Below are positions 24,946 through 33,775 of a stretch of 64,000 bases of DNA, in pieces (position 1 is the first letter of the stretch; every line of letters starts with the position of its first letter). The position numbers and the translations under genes are program-made. The stretch comes from Haloarcula vallismortis ATCC 29715. GTDB taxonomy: Archaea > Halobacteriota > Halobacteria > Halobacteriales > Haloarculaceae. The notes under the pieces were generated by a model. The model searched no databases, was not told where the DNA came from, and saw only the letters and a program-made list of their open reading frames with translations. The DNA is taken from positions 1 through 64,000 of the forward strand of contig NZ_AOLQ01000067.1 in the NCBI RefSeq assembly GCF_000337775.1. The letters run 5' to 3'.

Positions 24946-26555
24946 CCCTCGATATCTCCCGCGAGGAGTTCGTCGAGCACGCAAAGGCAGACCGGCCAGT
25001 CGTCGTCCGCGCCGCCGCGGAGCTGGACGTCGACGTGGAGCCGCTGACCGCATACGCAGCATTGACCGGTCGTACGAGCGACGTGGCCGCAAACGACTAC
25101 ACGTTCCTGCTGGAAAGCGCCGAGAAAGTCGCTTCCAGCGACCCCGACGGCGCGTTCGCGCCGGAGACGGACGACCGTCACGCCCGCTTCTCCTTTGTCG
25201 GCTACGACCCGCGCGCCGTCGTCACGGTGACCGGCGACGAAAGCGAGGTCGAGGCCTTCGACGACCGCTACGCCGACCTCGTGACGACCGACGGCGGCGA
25301 CGTGGTGGACGACCTCCGAGCGGCGATGCCCGACGTGGCGCTACGGAACTTCCCCGAGATGGACCGCCAGCACCTCGAAGGCGGCCTCGTCGGCTTCCTC
25401 TCGTATGACGCCGTCTACGACCTCTGGCTCGACGAGGTCGGTCTGGACCGCCCGGACTCGCGGTTCCCCGACGCCCAGTTCGTCCTGACCACATCGACGG
25501 TCCGCTTCGACCACGTCGAGGAGACTGTCTCGCTGGTGTTCACGCCCGTCGTTAGACAGGACGAGGACGCCGGCGAGCGCTACGATGAACTGGTCGCCGA
25601 GGCCGAGCGGGTCGAGGCAGTGCTCTCGGACCTCGCCCCACTCTCGACCGGTGGCTTCCGCCGCGAGGACGAAGTAGCCGGCCCACAGGACGAATACGAG
25701 GACGCCGTCGAGCGCGCCAAGGAGTACGTCCTCTCGGGCGACATCTATCAGGGCGTCATCTCGCGGACCCGCGAACTGCACGGCGAGGTCGACCCGCTGG
25801 GCTTCTACGAGGCGCTCCGTGACGTGAACCCATCGCCGTACATGTACCTGCTTGGCTACGACGACCTGACTATCGTCGGCGCGAGCCCCGAGACGCTCGT
25901 CTCGGTCGCGGGCGACCACGTCGTCTCGAACCCCATCGCGGGGACGTGCCCGCGCGGGACCTCCCCCGTCGAGGACCGACGCCTCGCCGGCGAGATGCTC
26001 GCCGACGGGAAGGAGCGCGCCGAACACACGATGCTCGTCGACCTCGCGCGCAACGACGTGCGCCGGGTCGCCGAGGCCGGCAGCGTCCGCGTCCCGGAGT
26101 TCATGAACGTCCTCAAGTACAGCCACGTCCAGCACATCGAGTCCACGGTGACGGGGCGACTCGCCGCGGACAAGGACGCCTTCGACGCCGCCCGCGCGAC
26201 GTTCCCAGCAGGGACACTCTCGGGCGCGCCGAAGATCCGCGCCATGGAGATAATCGACGAACTCGAACGCTCGCCGCGTGGCCCCTACGGCGGCGGCGTC
26301 GGCTACTTCGACTGGGACGGCGACACCGATTTCGCCATCGTCATCCGCTCGGCGACGGTCGAAGACGAGGGCAACCGGGACCGCATCACCGTGCAGGCCG
26401 GGGCCGGCATCGTCGCGGATTCGGACCCTGAAAGCGAGTACGTCGAGACCGAGCAGAAGATGGACGGCGTGCTGACGGCGCTCGAAGAGATCGAAGACGT
26501 GGGCGACCAGTCGTCCGCTGATGCCGACGCTGACCCCGAGGAGGTGACCCGATGA
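24942..26555 (+). CDS. trpE: Anthranilate synthase component I
   Basis: 537 residues. N-terminal feedback domain with LLESAEK near residue 50 and a chorismate-binding C-terminal half: GDIYQGVISRTREL, NPIAGTCPRGTSPVEDRRLAGEML, DLARNDVRRVAEAGSV, ATFPAGTLSGAPKIRAMEIIDELE, YGGGVGYFDWDGDTDFAIVIRSA and the GAGIVADSDPESEYVETEQKM end. It aminates chorismate with ammonia delivered by TrpG. It overlaps trpF and trpG by four bases each. Confidence 0.95.
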   Translation: MTLDISREEFVEHAKADRPVVVRAAAELDVDVEPLTAYAALTGRTSDVAANDYTFLLESAEKVASSDPDGAFAPETDDRHARFSFVGYDPRAVVTVTGDESEVEAFDDRYADLVTTDGGDVVDDLRAAMPDVALRNFPEMDRQHLEGGLVGFLSYDAVYDLWLDEVGLDRPDSRFPDAQFVLTTSTVRFDHVEETVSLVFTPVVRQDEDAGERYDELVAEAERVEAVLSDLAPLSTGGFRREDEVAGPQDEYEDAVERAKEYVLSGDIYQGVISRTRELHGEVDPLGFYEALRDVNPSPYMYLLGYDDLTIVGASPETLVSVAGDHVVSNPIAGTCPRGTSPVEDRRLAGEMLADGKERAEHTMLVDLARNDVRRVAEAGSVRVPEFMNVLKYSHVQHIESTVTGRLAADKDAFDAARATFPAGTLSGAPKIRAMEIIDELERSPRGPYGGGVGYFDWDGDTDFAIVIRSATVEDEGNRDRITVQAGAGIVADSDPESEYVETEQKMDGVLTALEEIEDVGDQSSADADADPEEVTR

Positions 26556-27175
26556 GCGCGTCACAGCCCGCTGGCGAAGACGCTGTCAGGGACGATCTCC
26601 GAGTGTTGTTCGTGGACAACTTCGACTCGTTTACCTACAACCTCGTCGAGTACGTCTCCGAACACGCCGAGACTGAAGTCGTCCGCAACACCGCGACGCT
26701 CGACGAGGTCGAGGCGTTCGACCCCGATGCAATCATCCTTTCCCCGGGTCCGGGCCACCCGAAGAACGAACGCGATGTCGGCGTCACGCTCGATGTCCTC
26801 CGGGAGGTCAGCCCCGACGTGCCGACGCTCGGTGTCTGTCTCGGCCTCGAATCGGCGGTGTACGCCTACGGCGGCACCATCGGCCGCGCGCCAGAGCCGA
26901 TTCACGGCAAGGCGTTCCCCATCGACCACGACGAGCAAGGCGTTTTTGCTGGACTCGAACAGGGATTCCAGGGCGGGCGCTACCACTCACTCATTGCTGA
27001 AGAAGTTCCAGCGGAGTTCGTCGTCAGCGCGACGACGGAGACAGAGGACGGCACGGAACTGGTGATGGGCGTCCGCCACCGCGAGTATCCCATCGAAGCC
27101 GTGCAGTTCCATCCGGAATCGGTCCTGACCGCGGTCGGCCACGACGTGATTCGGAACTTCCTGTCCGGACTCTAA
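26552..27175 (+). CDS. trpG: Anthranilate synthase glutaminase component
   Basis: 207 residues, class I glutamine amidotransferase. LFVDNFDSFTYNLVEYV opening, oxyanion-loop PGPGHPKNERD, nucleophile elbow LGVCLGLESA with the catalytic Cys, and QFHPESVLT with His and Glu. The usual HQ after GVCLG is replaced by LE, which I know from other haloarchaeal TrpG proteins. It supplies ammonia to TrpE. It ends the operon; a small membrane-protein gene converges with its 3' end, overlapping by four bases. Confidence 0.93.
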   Translation: MSASQPAGEDAVRDDLRVLFVDNFDSFTYNLVEYVSEHAETEVVRNTATLDEVEAFDPDAIILSPGPGHPKNERDVGVTLDVLREVSPDVPTLGVCLGLESAVYAYGGTIGRAPEPIHGKAFPIDHDEQGVFAGLEQGFQGGRYHSLIAEEVPAEFVVSATTETEDGTELVMGVRHREYPIEAVQFHPESVLTAVGHDVIRNFLSGL

Positions 27176-27357
27176 ATGACCTGAAAGCCCAGCATTCCGA
27201 GTATCCAGAGGACGGCGACCGCGATGATAGCGATGATGACGAGCCGCCACGCCACCTTCATCACGAGTCGACCGACCAGTAGCACCACAGCGATAGCTAG
27301 CAAGCCGACGAGTATTGCTGGCGGTGAGAGTGACCCGAGCTGAAGGAGCGGCAACAT
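27172..27357 (-). CDS. Small two-helix membrane protein
   Basis: 61 residues, almost entirely hydrophobic: two helices at about 11-30 and 36-56 (LVGLLAIAVVLLVGRLVM, LVIIAIIAVAVLWILGML). The ATG at 27357 is preferred; a TTG nine codons upstream is an alternative. No functional motif; the 3' end overlaps the end of trpG on the opposite strand. Confidence 0.6.
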   Translation of the reverse strand: MLPLLQLGSLSPPAILVGLLAIAVVLLVGRLVMKVAWRLVIIAIIAVAVLWILGMLGFQVI

Positions 27358-27489
27358 ACTAGAGAGAGGAATGCCCACGGTCAAATACTTCGTGGCCAGC
27401 CAGAGGTGGCTGTCCCGGCCCAGAGTTGCTGAACCACTGCACGCTCACACCGCCAAAGATTCAAACAGTCAGCTATGCTACCCACTACC

Positions 27490-27690
27490 ATGAGCGTCGC
27501 CGGACTGTGTGAACTCTGTGAGCGCCCTGACGTTGACCACTCCTGTGACAGATGTGGACGGCTCGTCTGTGACCGCCACTGGGACGACGACACCGGCATG
27601 TGTGTCGAATGTGGCGCGGAGGTTGGCCGGCCAGGCGACCGCGTCTCGCCGGAAGACATGCCCGACGGCGTGGACACGTACCGCTTTTAG
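27490..27690 (+). CDS. Small zinc-finger protein
   Basis: 66 residues with a HIT/B-box-like arrangement: CELCERPDVDHSCDRCGRLVCDRHWDDDTGMCVECG, enough Cys and His for two zinc sites. The ATG at 27490 is preferred because the shorter form starts at MSVAGLCELC; another in-frame ATG lies five codons upstream. It may bind nucleic acid or protein. It meets pyrF tail to tail with no spacer. Confidence 0.72.
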   Translation: MSVAGLCELCERPDVDHSCDRCGRLVCDRHWDDDTGMCVECGAEVGRPGDRVSPEDMPDGVDTYRF

Positions 27691-28524
27691 CTACCGGAAC
27701 TGGTTCAGCCGCTGTTTGAGCTGTTTTGCGGACTGGCCGGCGGCCTTGAAGAACGCGTCGCCGGAGTCGTCACGCCGCGTGTCGGCGTCCTCGCCGGCGA
27801 AGATGATACCGCGAGAGGAGTTGACGAGACCGACGCCATCGGCGAGGCCGTGTTCGACGGCCGCTTCGGCGTCGCCACCCTGTGCGCCGACGCCGGGGAC
27901 GAGAAACGGGATGTCCGGGACCAGTTCTCGGATTTCTTCGAGTTCGTCGGGGTTGGTCGCGCCGACAACGAGACCGACGTTGCCGTTCCCGTTCCAGAGG
28001 TCCGCGAGGTGGACGACACGCTCGTACAGTTTCTCACCGGAGGCCAGTTCGAGGTCCTGCAGGTCCTCGCCGCCGGGGTTCGAGGTGCGCCCGAGGACGA
28101 ACACGCCCTTTTCGGCGCGCTGGAGGAACGGCTCAAGCGAGTCCCGGCCGAGGAAGGGGTTAACCGTGATAGCGTCGGCGGACGGCCCCCCGTCGTCGTC
28201 GAGAATCTGGGCGTACTGCCGCGCCGTGTTGCCGATGTCGCCCCGCTTGGCGTCCAGCAGGACGGGCACGTCCTTGCCGTGTGCGTAGGCGATGGTTTCT
28301 TCGAGGGCGCGCCAGCCGTCTGGGTCCTCATAGAAGGCGGCGTTTGGCTTGTAGCAGGCGGCGTGTTCGTGGGTCGCGTCGATGATCCGGCGATTGAACT
28401 GCCAGCGCGGCAGGTCGGCGTCCAGCACGCTGTCCGGGAGTCGAGCGGGGTCCGGGTCAAGCCCGACCGACACCACGCTGTCGGCGGCTGCGATGCGGTC
28501 CGCGAGGCGGTCGAAGAAGTGCAT
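27691..28524 (-). CDS. pyrF: Orotidine 5'-phosphate decarboxylase
   Basis: 277 residues, the longer type-2 OMP decarboxylase. LLDAKRGDIGNTARQYA contains the catalytic Lys-Asp pair, and VGATNPDELEEIRELVPDIPFLVPGVGAQGG and VNSSRGIIFAG close the barrel's phosphate site. It converts OMP to UMP in pyrimidine synthesis. Length and motif order match the bacterial type-2 form also present in haloarchaea. No other pyr genes are nearby. Confidence 0.95.
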   Translation of the reverse strand: MHFFDRLADRIAAADSVVSVGLDPDPARLPDSVLDADLPRWQFNRRIIDATHEHAACYKPNAAFYEDPDGWRALEETIAYAHGKDVPVLLDAKRGDIGNTARQYAQILDDDGGPSADAITVNPFLGRDSLEPFLQRAEKGVFVLGRTSNPGGEDLQDLELASGEKLYERVVHLADLWNGNGNVGLVVGATNPDELEEIRELVPDIPFLVPGVGAQGGDAEAAVEHGLADGVGLVNSSRGIIFAGEDADTRRDDSGDAFFKAAGQSAKQLKQRLNQFR

Positions 28525-28621
28525 AGATACCGCGGCGGTTGGCAGCGATACAAGCGTTTCCCTCTCACGCCGCTCCCTGTTGGAATCAGATTTGATATTT
28601 TCTCCCCTGTCTATTTGCCAC

Positions 28622-28639
28622 CGCGGGTAGAAGCCCGCG
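28622..28639 (+). promoter_or_regulatory. Start-proximal hairpin
   Basis: CGCGGG and CCCGCG pair around a six-base loop and end one base before the ATG at 28641. In RNA it would hold the start region in a stem, possibly affecting translation; it may also be an operator. Confidence 0.35.
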
Positions 28640-28640
28640 T

Positions 28641-29123
28641 ATGGACCGCTTCATGGATGTCGGCCACGTGGCCGAGACCCTTCCAGACCTGAGCGAAGCC
28701 CTGGACGACCCACGGCTGCGGCAGTTCGGACTCGTCGGCGGTGTCGTGCTCGTGGCCCTCGGCGCGCTTTTGTCGCTTGCGCCCGCGTCCGAGCAGTGGC
28801 TGTTCTGGTCGTACGCTGTCGCCGCGACGCTGGTGTTCATCGGCGTTCCGCTGCTGTGTCTCGGCCTCGCCGCCCCCGACCCGGAGCCCGGGTCGCTGTT
28901 CCATCTCGGCATCGAACTGACCCAGACACAGCGCCGGGCCGTCGCGCTGGGCTCGCTCTGTATCACAGTGACACCGATTGTCATCGCCGTCGGAACGCCG
29001 CTCGGCCTCCCGACGCTGGTGCTCGCTATCGCAGCCGTAACAGCCATACTCGGGTCCGTGCTCATCCTCACCGGGTTCGTCGCATGGATGTCCGCAGCTA
29101 TCGCTGAGCCGAGCCGCCACTGA
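28641..29123 (+). CDS. Four-helix membrane protein
   Basis: 160 residues, four predicted membrane helices (about 30-47, 52-75, 101-120 and 123-148) after an amphipathic N-terminus (DVGHVAETLPDLSEALDDP). A second in-frame ATG lies five codons in. Conserved-looking but without a functional motif. Monocistronic. Confidence 0.7.
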   Translation: MDRFMDVGHVAETLPDLSEALDDPRLRQFGLVGGVVLVALGALLSLAPASEQWLFWSYAVAATLVFIGVPLLCLGLAAPDPEPGSLFHLGIELTQTQRRAVALGSLCITVTPIVIAVGTPLGLPTLVLAIAAVTAILGSVLILTGFVAWMSAAIAEPSRH

Positions 29124-29173
29124 TTGCAGGTGTTTTAGCCGGTGTCCAGTTGTTTTCGCCCGTGGAAAACCGT

Positions 29174-29518
29174 CTACCCCGAGAGGGTCTGCTCAAGCAC
29201 GTCGACCGCGGCTTTCACCGCCGCGCCGCTGTGAACAACAACGGTTGCCCCGTCGGTCGTGATATCGTCTCGCTCCGGCACGAGTACGGGCCCCTCGCTC
29301 AGAACCAGACGGGCCGTCTCCGGTGTCACTTCGACGACCGCCACTTCGGTGTCCGCAGCCGTCACGCGGTAGGCGAAGGCCCCTTCAGGTGTCGGGTCAA
29401 CGTCCCTGTCGGCATCGACGACAGAAACCTCTGAGAGCGGTCCGCGTTGGAGACCGGTCAGTTCCGAGGCGAGTAACTGCCCGATTCGCCGGCCGTCAGC
29501 AATCCTGTCTTTGACCAT
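29174..29518 (-). CDS. Small haloarchaeal hypothetical protein
   Basis: 114 residues, soluble, alpha/beta. Opens MVKDRIADGRRIGQLLASELTG and has two beta-rich segments (FAYRVTAADTEVAVVEV, GATVVVHSGAAVKAAVDVLEQ). Its ATG overlaps the stop codon of the upstream DUF2240 gene (TAATG), so the two form a coupled pair. No function known to me. Confidence 0.7.
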   Translation of the reverse strand: MVKDRIADGRRIGQLLASELTGLQRGPLSEVSVVDADRDVDPTPEGAFAYRVTAADTEVAVVEVTPETARLVLSEGPVLVPERDDITTDGATVVVHSGAAVKAAVDVLEQTLSG

Positions 29519-29958
29519 TAGAGTTCCTCCCGAACGTCCGCAGCGACGGCTTCGACGTCGACACCCTCATTGCGCGCGTACACAACGGCCGCAGCTTCCA
29601 GCGTGACGCCGATGTCGGACTGAAGTGCGTTGATGCCGGCGACGGCTGTCTGTTTTTCGATGCCGGCCTCGACGACAGCGTCGAGCACCCGCTCGAACGT
29701 CGACCGCGACTGCAGGATTTCCTCGCCGGGCGTGAACCCGTCTGGAATCTCGGTGTGTGTGGCGTCGAAGGCGACGACGAGGTCATCGTCGTCCCGTTCG
29801 ACCAACCCTTCACTCGCGGCCACATCGACCAGTGTCTTGGCCTGGTCGGGCGAGAACCAGTTCCGGTCCAGCGAGAGCGCAACGACGAACTCGCTTTCCG
29901 CCATCCTGTCGGTGCCACGCTGGCGGAACGGTGCAGCGACGGCCGTCTTCAGACTCAT
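29518..29958 (-). CDS. DUF2240-family protein
   Basis: 146 residues, helical. MSLKTAVAAPFRQRGTDRM, FSPDQAKTLVDVAASEGLVE and FTPGEEILQSRSTFERVLDA match the DUF2240 archaeal family as I know it. The start at 29958 is preferred to an ATG three codons earlier. Residues 20-60 have a winged-helix look, so nucleic-acid binding is possible. It is coupled to the following gene by an overlapping TAATG. Confidence 0.78.
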   Translation of the reverse strand: MSLKTAVAAPFRQRGTDRMAESEFVVALSLDRNWFSPDQAKTLVDVAASEGLVERDDDDLVVAFDATHTEIPDGFTPGEEILQSRSTFERVLDAVVEAGIEKQTAVAGINALQSDIGVTLEAAAVVYARNEGVDVEAVAADVREEL

Positions 29959-30048
29959 CGTCAGCACAACTGGGCGGCGCTGGGGTAACGATTACGATGG
30001 CGAGTCGGCATCGAACGGTTCAAGTAGCCGCTGGGTCTTCCTTCCCGT

Positions 30049-30420
30049 ATGAAAGACCAGGGACGCTCCCCTCGCAAGCGGACAGGTGGACGCCGACGAC
30101 CGAACCACAAAAAGAAGAAACACGAGCTCGGGAAGGACACCGTCGAGACGCAGGTCGGTGAGCAGCGACTGAAGACTGTCGACTCCCGCGGCAACACACA
30201 GAAGGTCCGTGCGGTCAAGACCAACGTTGCGAGCATCGCCGACGGCGCGGAAACCATCGAAGCGACCATCGAGAACGTCGTCGAGAACCCGTCGAACCCC
30301 AACTACGCCCGGCGAAACATCATCACGAAAGGCGCTATCCTCGAAACCTCCGAGGGACAGGCCCGCGTGACCTCCCGTCCCGGACAGCACGGTCAGGTCA
30401 ACGCCGTGCTGGTCGAGTAA
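30049..30420 (+). CDS. rps8e: Ribosomal protein S8e
   Basis: 123 residues. The N-terminus is typical (GRSPRKRTGGRRRPNHKKKK), as are VETQVGEQRLKTVDSRGN and the NPNYARRNIITKGAI...GQARVTSRPGQHGQVNAVLV end. It is a small-subunit protein shared by archaea and eukaryotes. It stands alone, convergent with the AbrB-PhoU gene. Confidence 0.95.
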   Translation: MKDQGRSPRKRTGGRRRPNHKKKKHELGKDTVETQVGEQRLKTVDSRGNTQKVRAVKTNVASIADGAETIEATIENVVENPSNPNYARRNIITKGAILETSEGQARVTSRPGQHGQVNAVLVE

Positions 30421-30468
30421 TCCGGCACGCAATCAGATTCTTCAGCTGTCCAGAGTCCGAAGCGACAG

Positions 30469-31467
30469 CTATGGCCGTGGAGCTGCCTTCTGGAGTGCGC
30501 TTTCGGCGATGTTGCCGCCGTAGTCTGCAGTCCGGGACAGCGAGTCCACCACGCGGCCAAGTAGCTGCGCACTCTGTGGGTCTAGCTCCCTGACCTTTCC
30601 ATCGACCTCGCGGGCGGTTTCGTCGACTTCGGGAATGCGGGAACGAGCCTTGTTTGCCAGTTCGACGGCCTCGTCGGAGTCTTCGGTCAACAGCGCATCC
30701 ATCGCGGTTTCGGGGACGGCGATGGCTTCGGTCTCCAGTTGGTCGAGGAGGTCGGCGGTTTCCCCAGTTATCTCTCCGATCTCCTGAGAGAGGCTGGCGA
30801 TCTTGGTCGCGTGGTCGGCGATGCGCTCTAATTGGCGGGCGCTTGACTGATAATCGAACACTGTCTCGCGTGGGAAGCCAATCTCGTTGGCAGCCGTCGG
30901 ATTGCGAAGGACGGTTCGGAACACACGCGACACCATGTACCAGAGCCGGTCCACGTCGTCGTCGCGTTGTATCACGTCCGCCGCGAGGTCGTTGTCGTCC
31001 TCGATGAGCGCCTCGACAGCGTCAGAGAGCATCGTCAGCGACACGAGTCGCATTCGTGTTATCGCGTTGAGAACAGAGAGCTCCGAGGAGTCGAGCAGGT
31101 CCTGCAGAACGACCCGGTCAGCAGTTTCCTCGATCATCTCTAGGCCGACCAGTCCCTGCGTCGCATCGCGGATGATGCGTCGCTGCTCGGCCGTGATTCG
31201 AGCGGCCTCCAGCCGGATGATGTCGAAACCGCTGACATACATCGTCATCACTGCCCGCGTAAGTTCGTGCCTGTTTTCGAGACCGGTCACGTCCAGCGTT
31301 CCCTCGACGTGGTCGTCGCCGTGCTGTGGCGAGACCAGTAACAGGTCGTCTTCAGCGTAAAATTCGACGATACTGCCGCTCTCGACGTCGTTCTCTGTCG
31401 CCCACTCCTTCGGTAATGAGACAGTGTACGTGGACCCGCCCGTCAGCTGTACTTTGCGCGTCTCCAT
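30469..31467 (-). CDS. AbrB-PhoU transcription regulator
   Basis: 332 residues. Residues 1-50 are a SpoVT/AbrB-like DNA-binding domain (METRKVQLTGGSTYTVSLPKEWA, GSIVEFYAEDDLLLVSP). Residues about 110-325 are two PhoU bundles (ARQLERIADHATKIASLSQ, SLSRTADYGGNIAESAL). Fusion of a swapped-hairpin DNA-binding domain with PhoU, and divergence from pstSCAB, indicate a phosphate-responsive repressor or co-regulator of the transporter, as in related halophiles. Confidence 0.88.
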   Translation of the reverse strand: METRKVQLTGGSTYTVSLPKEWATENDVESGSIVEFYAEDDLLLVSPQHGDDHVEGTLDVTGLENRHELTRAVMTMYVSGFDIIRLEAARITAEQRRIIRDATQGLVGLEMIEETADRVVLQDLLDSSELSVLNAITRMRLVSLTMLSDAVEALIEDDNDLAADVIQRDDDVDRLWYMVSRVFRTVLRNPTAANEIGFPRETVFDYQSSARQLERIADHATKIASLSQEIGEITGETADLLDQLETEAIAVPETAMDALLTEDSDEAVELANKARSRIPEVDETAREVDGKVRELDPQSAQLLGRVVDSLSRTADYGGNIAESALQKAAPRP

Positions 31468-31776
31468 AGTACTACGAATACGCGCTGCGGATTTATAAAA
31501 TATGCTTTGACTATATATTACTAATCGAAACTCTGAGCTGGGATGGCATGAGACAACGACGCACGCTGCGGGCGCTAACCCATGCGGTATGGTGGCACTA
31601 TCAGAACTAACGAGTTATTTCCTGAGGAGGCCGCTATCGGGTTTAGACGCCCGTTAGATAGTTTTAGACGGGTGAGATAGCAGCGCCATCAAAAGTATAT
31701 AGCAATATATAGTATTTATATCCGGATATAGGGCTAATAGTAGGGTACTTACCCGCTCTGTAACTTCCATCAGGTA
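31468..31776. other. Divergent phosphate-control region
   Basis: Holds the promoters for the AbrB-PhoU gene (leftward) and pstS (rightward). The part nearest pstS (31640-31776) is strongly AT-rich and contains direct repeats, a TATCCGGATA palindrome near 31720 and GGGTACTTACCC near 31743, all within reach of a pst promoter. The part nearer 31500 shows nothing notable. Confidence 0.5.
31643..31680. promoter_or_regulatory. Direct repeats, candidate phosphate operator
   Basis: TTAGACG occurs at 31643-31649 and 31664-31670, exactly 21 bases apart (two helical turns), each followed by a GATAG-like tail. The region also contains CCCGT/ACGGG symmetry. Its position upstream of pstS suits a phosphate-dependent regulator site. 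Confidence 0.45.
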
Positions 31777-32772
31777 ATGACAGATTCACCGAGCAGTGGT
31801 CTCTCACGCCGCCGATTTTTAACAAGTTCCGGTACAATCGGAGCGCTGGCACTGGCCGGTTGTACGCAGAACACGAGCCGTGACGGCGACGGTGGCTCCG
31901 CTGACAGCGGGTCTGACGGCCTCTCGGGGCAGGTCATTATCAAGGGTAGCAGTACTGTGTTCCCCATCTCCGACGCGATGGCCGAAGCGTTCATGGACGA
32001 ACACGGAAGCGTCAACGTGACTGTCGACTCCACGGGGAGCGGGGGCGGCTTCGAGAACTGGTTCTGCCCCGGCGACTCTGATATCAACGGGGCGTCCCGC
32101 CCTATCACGGACGCCGAGGTAGAGCAGTGTTCGAGCAACGACGTCGAACCGGTCGAGTTCGAAATCGCGGGCGACGCCCTGACCGTCGCGGTCAACAACG
32201 ACGCCGACTGGGTCGACTGTCTGACCTTTGAGGAACTTCGCCAGATCTGGAGCGACGAAGCGGGCGTCACGAACTGGTCAGACGTGCGCGACGAGTGGCC
32301 CGACATGGAAATCGAGCGCTACGGCCCGGCGTCGACCTCTGGGACGTTCGATTACTTCAACGGGAACGTCGTCGGCGAGGACACTGAACACACGACTGAG
32401 TACCAGCCGACCGAGGAAGACGAGACCATCGTTCAGGGCATCCGCGATAACGAAGGCGGCATGGGGTACTTCGGGTTTGCCTACTACAACTCGAACTCCG
32501 AGGCGGTGAAAGCCGTCGAAGTCAAGGCCGAGAATGACGACGAATGTACGCCGCCGAGCCTGGCAAACGCCAAGGACGGCTCCTACCCGCTGGCCCGGCC
32601 GCTGTTCCTCTATGTGGCCGAGTCGGCCCTCCAGACGGAGGCGGTCTCTGAGTTCATTCGCTTCTACCTCGAACAGGCCGAAACCGATGTCGTTCAGGAT
32701 ATCGGGTACGTGCCGTCGAGCGCCGAGCAGCGCGACGAGAACCTCGAAAAGCTGGACGAGATCGCCGGCTAA
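31777..32772 (+). CDS. pstS: Phosphate-binding lipoprotein PstS
   Basis: 331 residues. Twin-arginine lipoprotein signal (LSRRRFLTSSGTIGALALAGC, lipobox Cys near residue 29). The mature part has the PstS phosphate loops: GSSTVFPISDAMAEAF, STGSGGGFENWF, GASRPITDAEVEQC, and ASTSGTFDYF. Substrate-binding protein of the high-affinity phosphate ABC transporter, anchored outside the membrane. First gene of pstSCAB, divergent from the AbrB-PhoU regulator. Confidence 0.94.
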   Translation: MTDSPSSGLSRRRFLTSSGTIGALALAGCTQNTSRDGDGGSADSGSDGLSGQVIIKGSSTVFPISDAMAEAFMDEHGSVNVTVDSTGSGGGFENWFCPGDSDINGASRPITDAEVEQCSSNDVEPVEFEIAGDALTVAVNNDADWVDCLTFEELRQIWSDEAGVTNWSDVRDEWPDMEIERYGPASTSGTFDYFNGNVVGEDTEHTTEYQPTEEDETIVQGIRDNEGGMGYFGFAYYNSNSEAVKAVEVKAENDDECTPPSLANAKDGSYPLARPLFLYVAESALQTEAVSEFIRFYLEQAETDVVQDIGYVPSSAEQRDENLEKLDEIAG

Positions 32773-32823
32773 CACGGTCGAGAGTCGGCTTACTCACATG
32801 AGCACATTATGAGAGACAACACA

Positions 32824-33756
32824 ATGAGTACCGAGACGACCGGGCCGGATATTACGTCCAGACCGAGCGGGCGTGCAGCACGCGAGCGTATGTACCGATA
32901 CGTCCTGCTCCTGTGTGCTGCCGCGTCGATTCTCGTCACCGTCAGCATCGTCGTGTTGCTCGCGCGCGACGCGGTCACGTTCTTCACGCTGGTGAACCCG
33001 GTCGACTTCTTCACCGGGACGGAGTTTCTCATCAGCCGGAACGTCTACGGGTTGCTCCCGCTGTTGAGCGGCACGCTGTTGGTCACGGTGATCTCCGCTG
33101 TCATCGCGCTCCCGACGGGTGTCGCGGCCGCGGTCTATCTCAGCGAGTACGCCAGCGACCAGATGCGGTCGGTGCTGAAACCTGGGCTTGAAATTCTGGC
33201 TGGTATCCCGACCGTCGTCTACGGTATCTTCGCGCTCGTGTACGTGACGCCGTTCCTCCAGGCCATCGGGCTCCCGGTGAACACGTTCAACATCCTCAGC
33301 GCCTCCATCATGGTCGGTATCATGATCATCCCGATGGTCTCCAGCCTGAGCGAAGACGCGATGAGCGCCGTCCCGGATTCGTTGCGCCGGGCCGGCTACG
33401 GGATGGGCGCGACGAAGTTCGAGGTGACCACCGGCGTCGTCGTCCCCGCGGCGGCCTCGGGTATCTTCTCCTCGTTCATTCTCGCCCTGTCACGGGCCAT
33501 CGGCGAGACGATGATTGTCGTCGTCGCGGCTGGTAGCCGGCCCCGGATGCTGAACCTCTCGGACCCACTGGCGAACCTCTTCCAGGGGTACCAGCCAATG
33601 ACGGCGGCAATGGTCCAGATCAACAGCGCCGACAGCGTCAGTCAACTGGGCTTTACCAGTCTCTTCGCTATCGGCCTGACGCTATTCGTCATTACGTTCC
33701 TGTTGAACTTGCTGAGCAACCGAATCGCGGCGCGCTACCGGGAGGAGTACGAATGA
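32824..33756 (+). CDS. pstC: Phosphate ABC permease PstC
   Basis: 310 residues, about six membrane helices. The ABC-permease coupling loop (SLRRAGYGMGATKFEVTTGVVVPAAASGI) and the AGIPTVVYGIFALVY motif are diagnostic. The ATG at 32824 gives MSTETTGPD; an ATG five codons upstream is also possible. Forms the membrane channel with PstA. Confidence 0.92.
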   Translation: MSTETTGPDITSRPSGRAARERMYRYVLLLCAAASILVTVSIVVLLARDAVTFFTLVNPVDFFTGTEFLISRNVYGLLPLLSGTLLVTVISAVIALPTGVAAAVYLSEYASDQMRSVLKPGLEILAGIPTVVYGIFALVYVTPFLQAIGLPVNTFNILSASIMVGIMIIPMVSSLSEDAMSAVPDSLRRAGYGMGATKFEVTTGVVVPAAASGIFSSFILALSRAIGETMIVVVAAGSRPRMLNLSDPLANLFQGYQPMTAAMVQINSADSVSQLGFTSLFAIGLTLFVITFLLNLLSNRIAARYREEYE

Positions 33757-33775
33757 TCACTGGGGGACTGAACTG

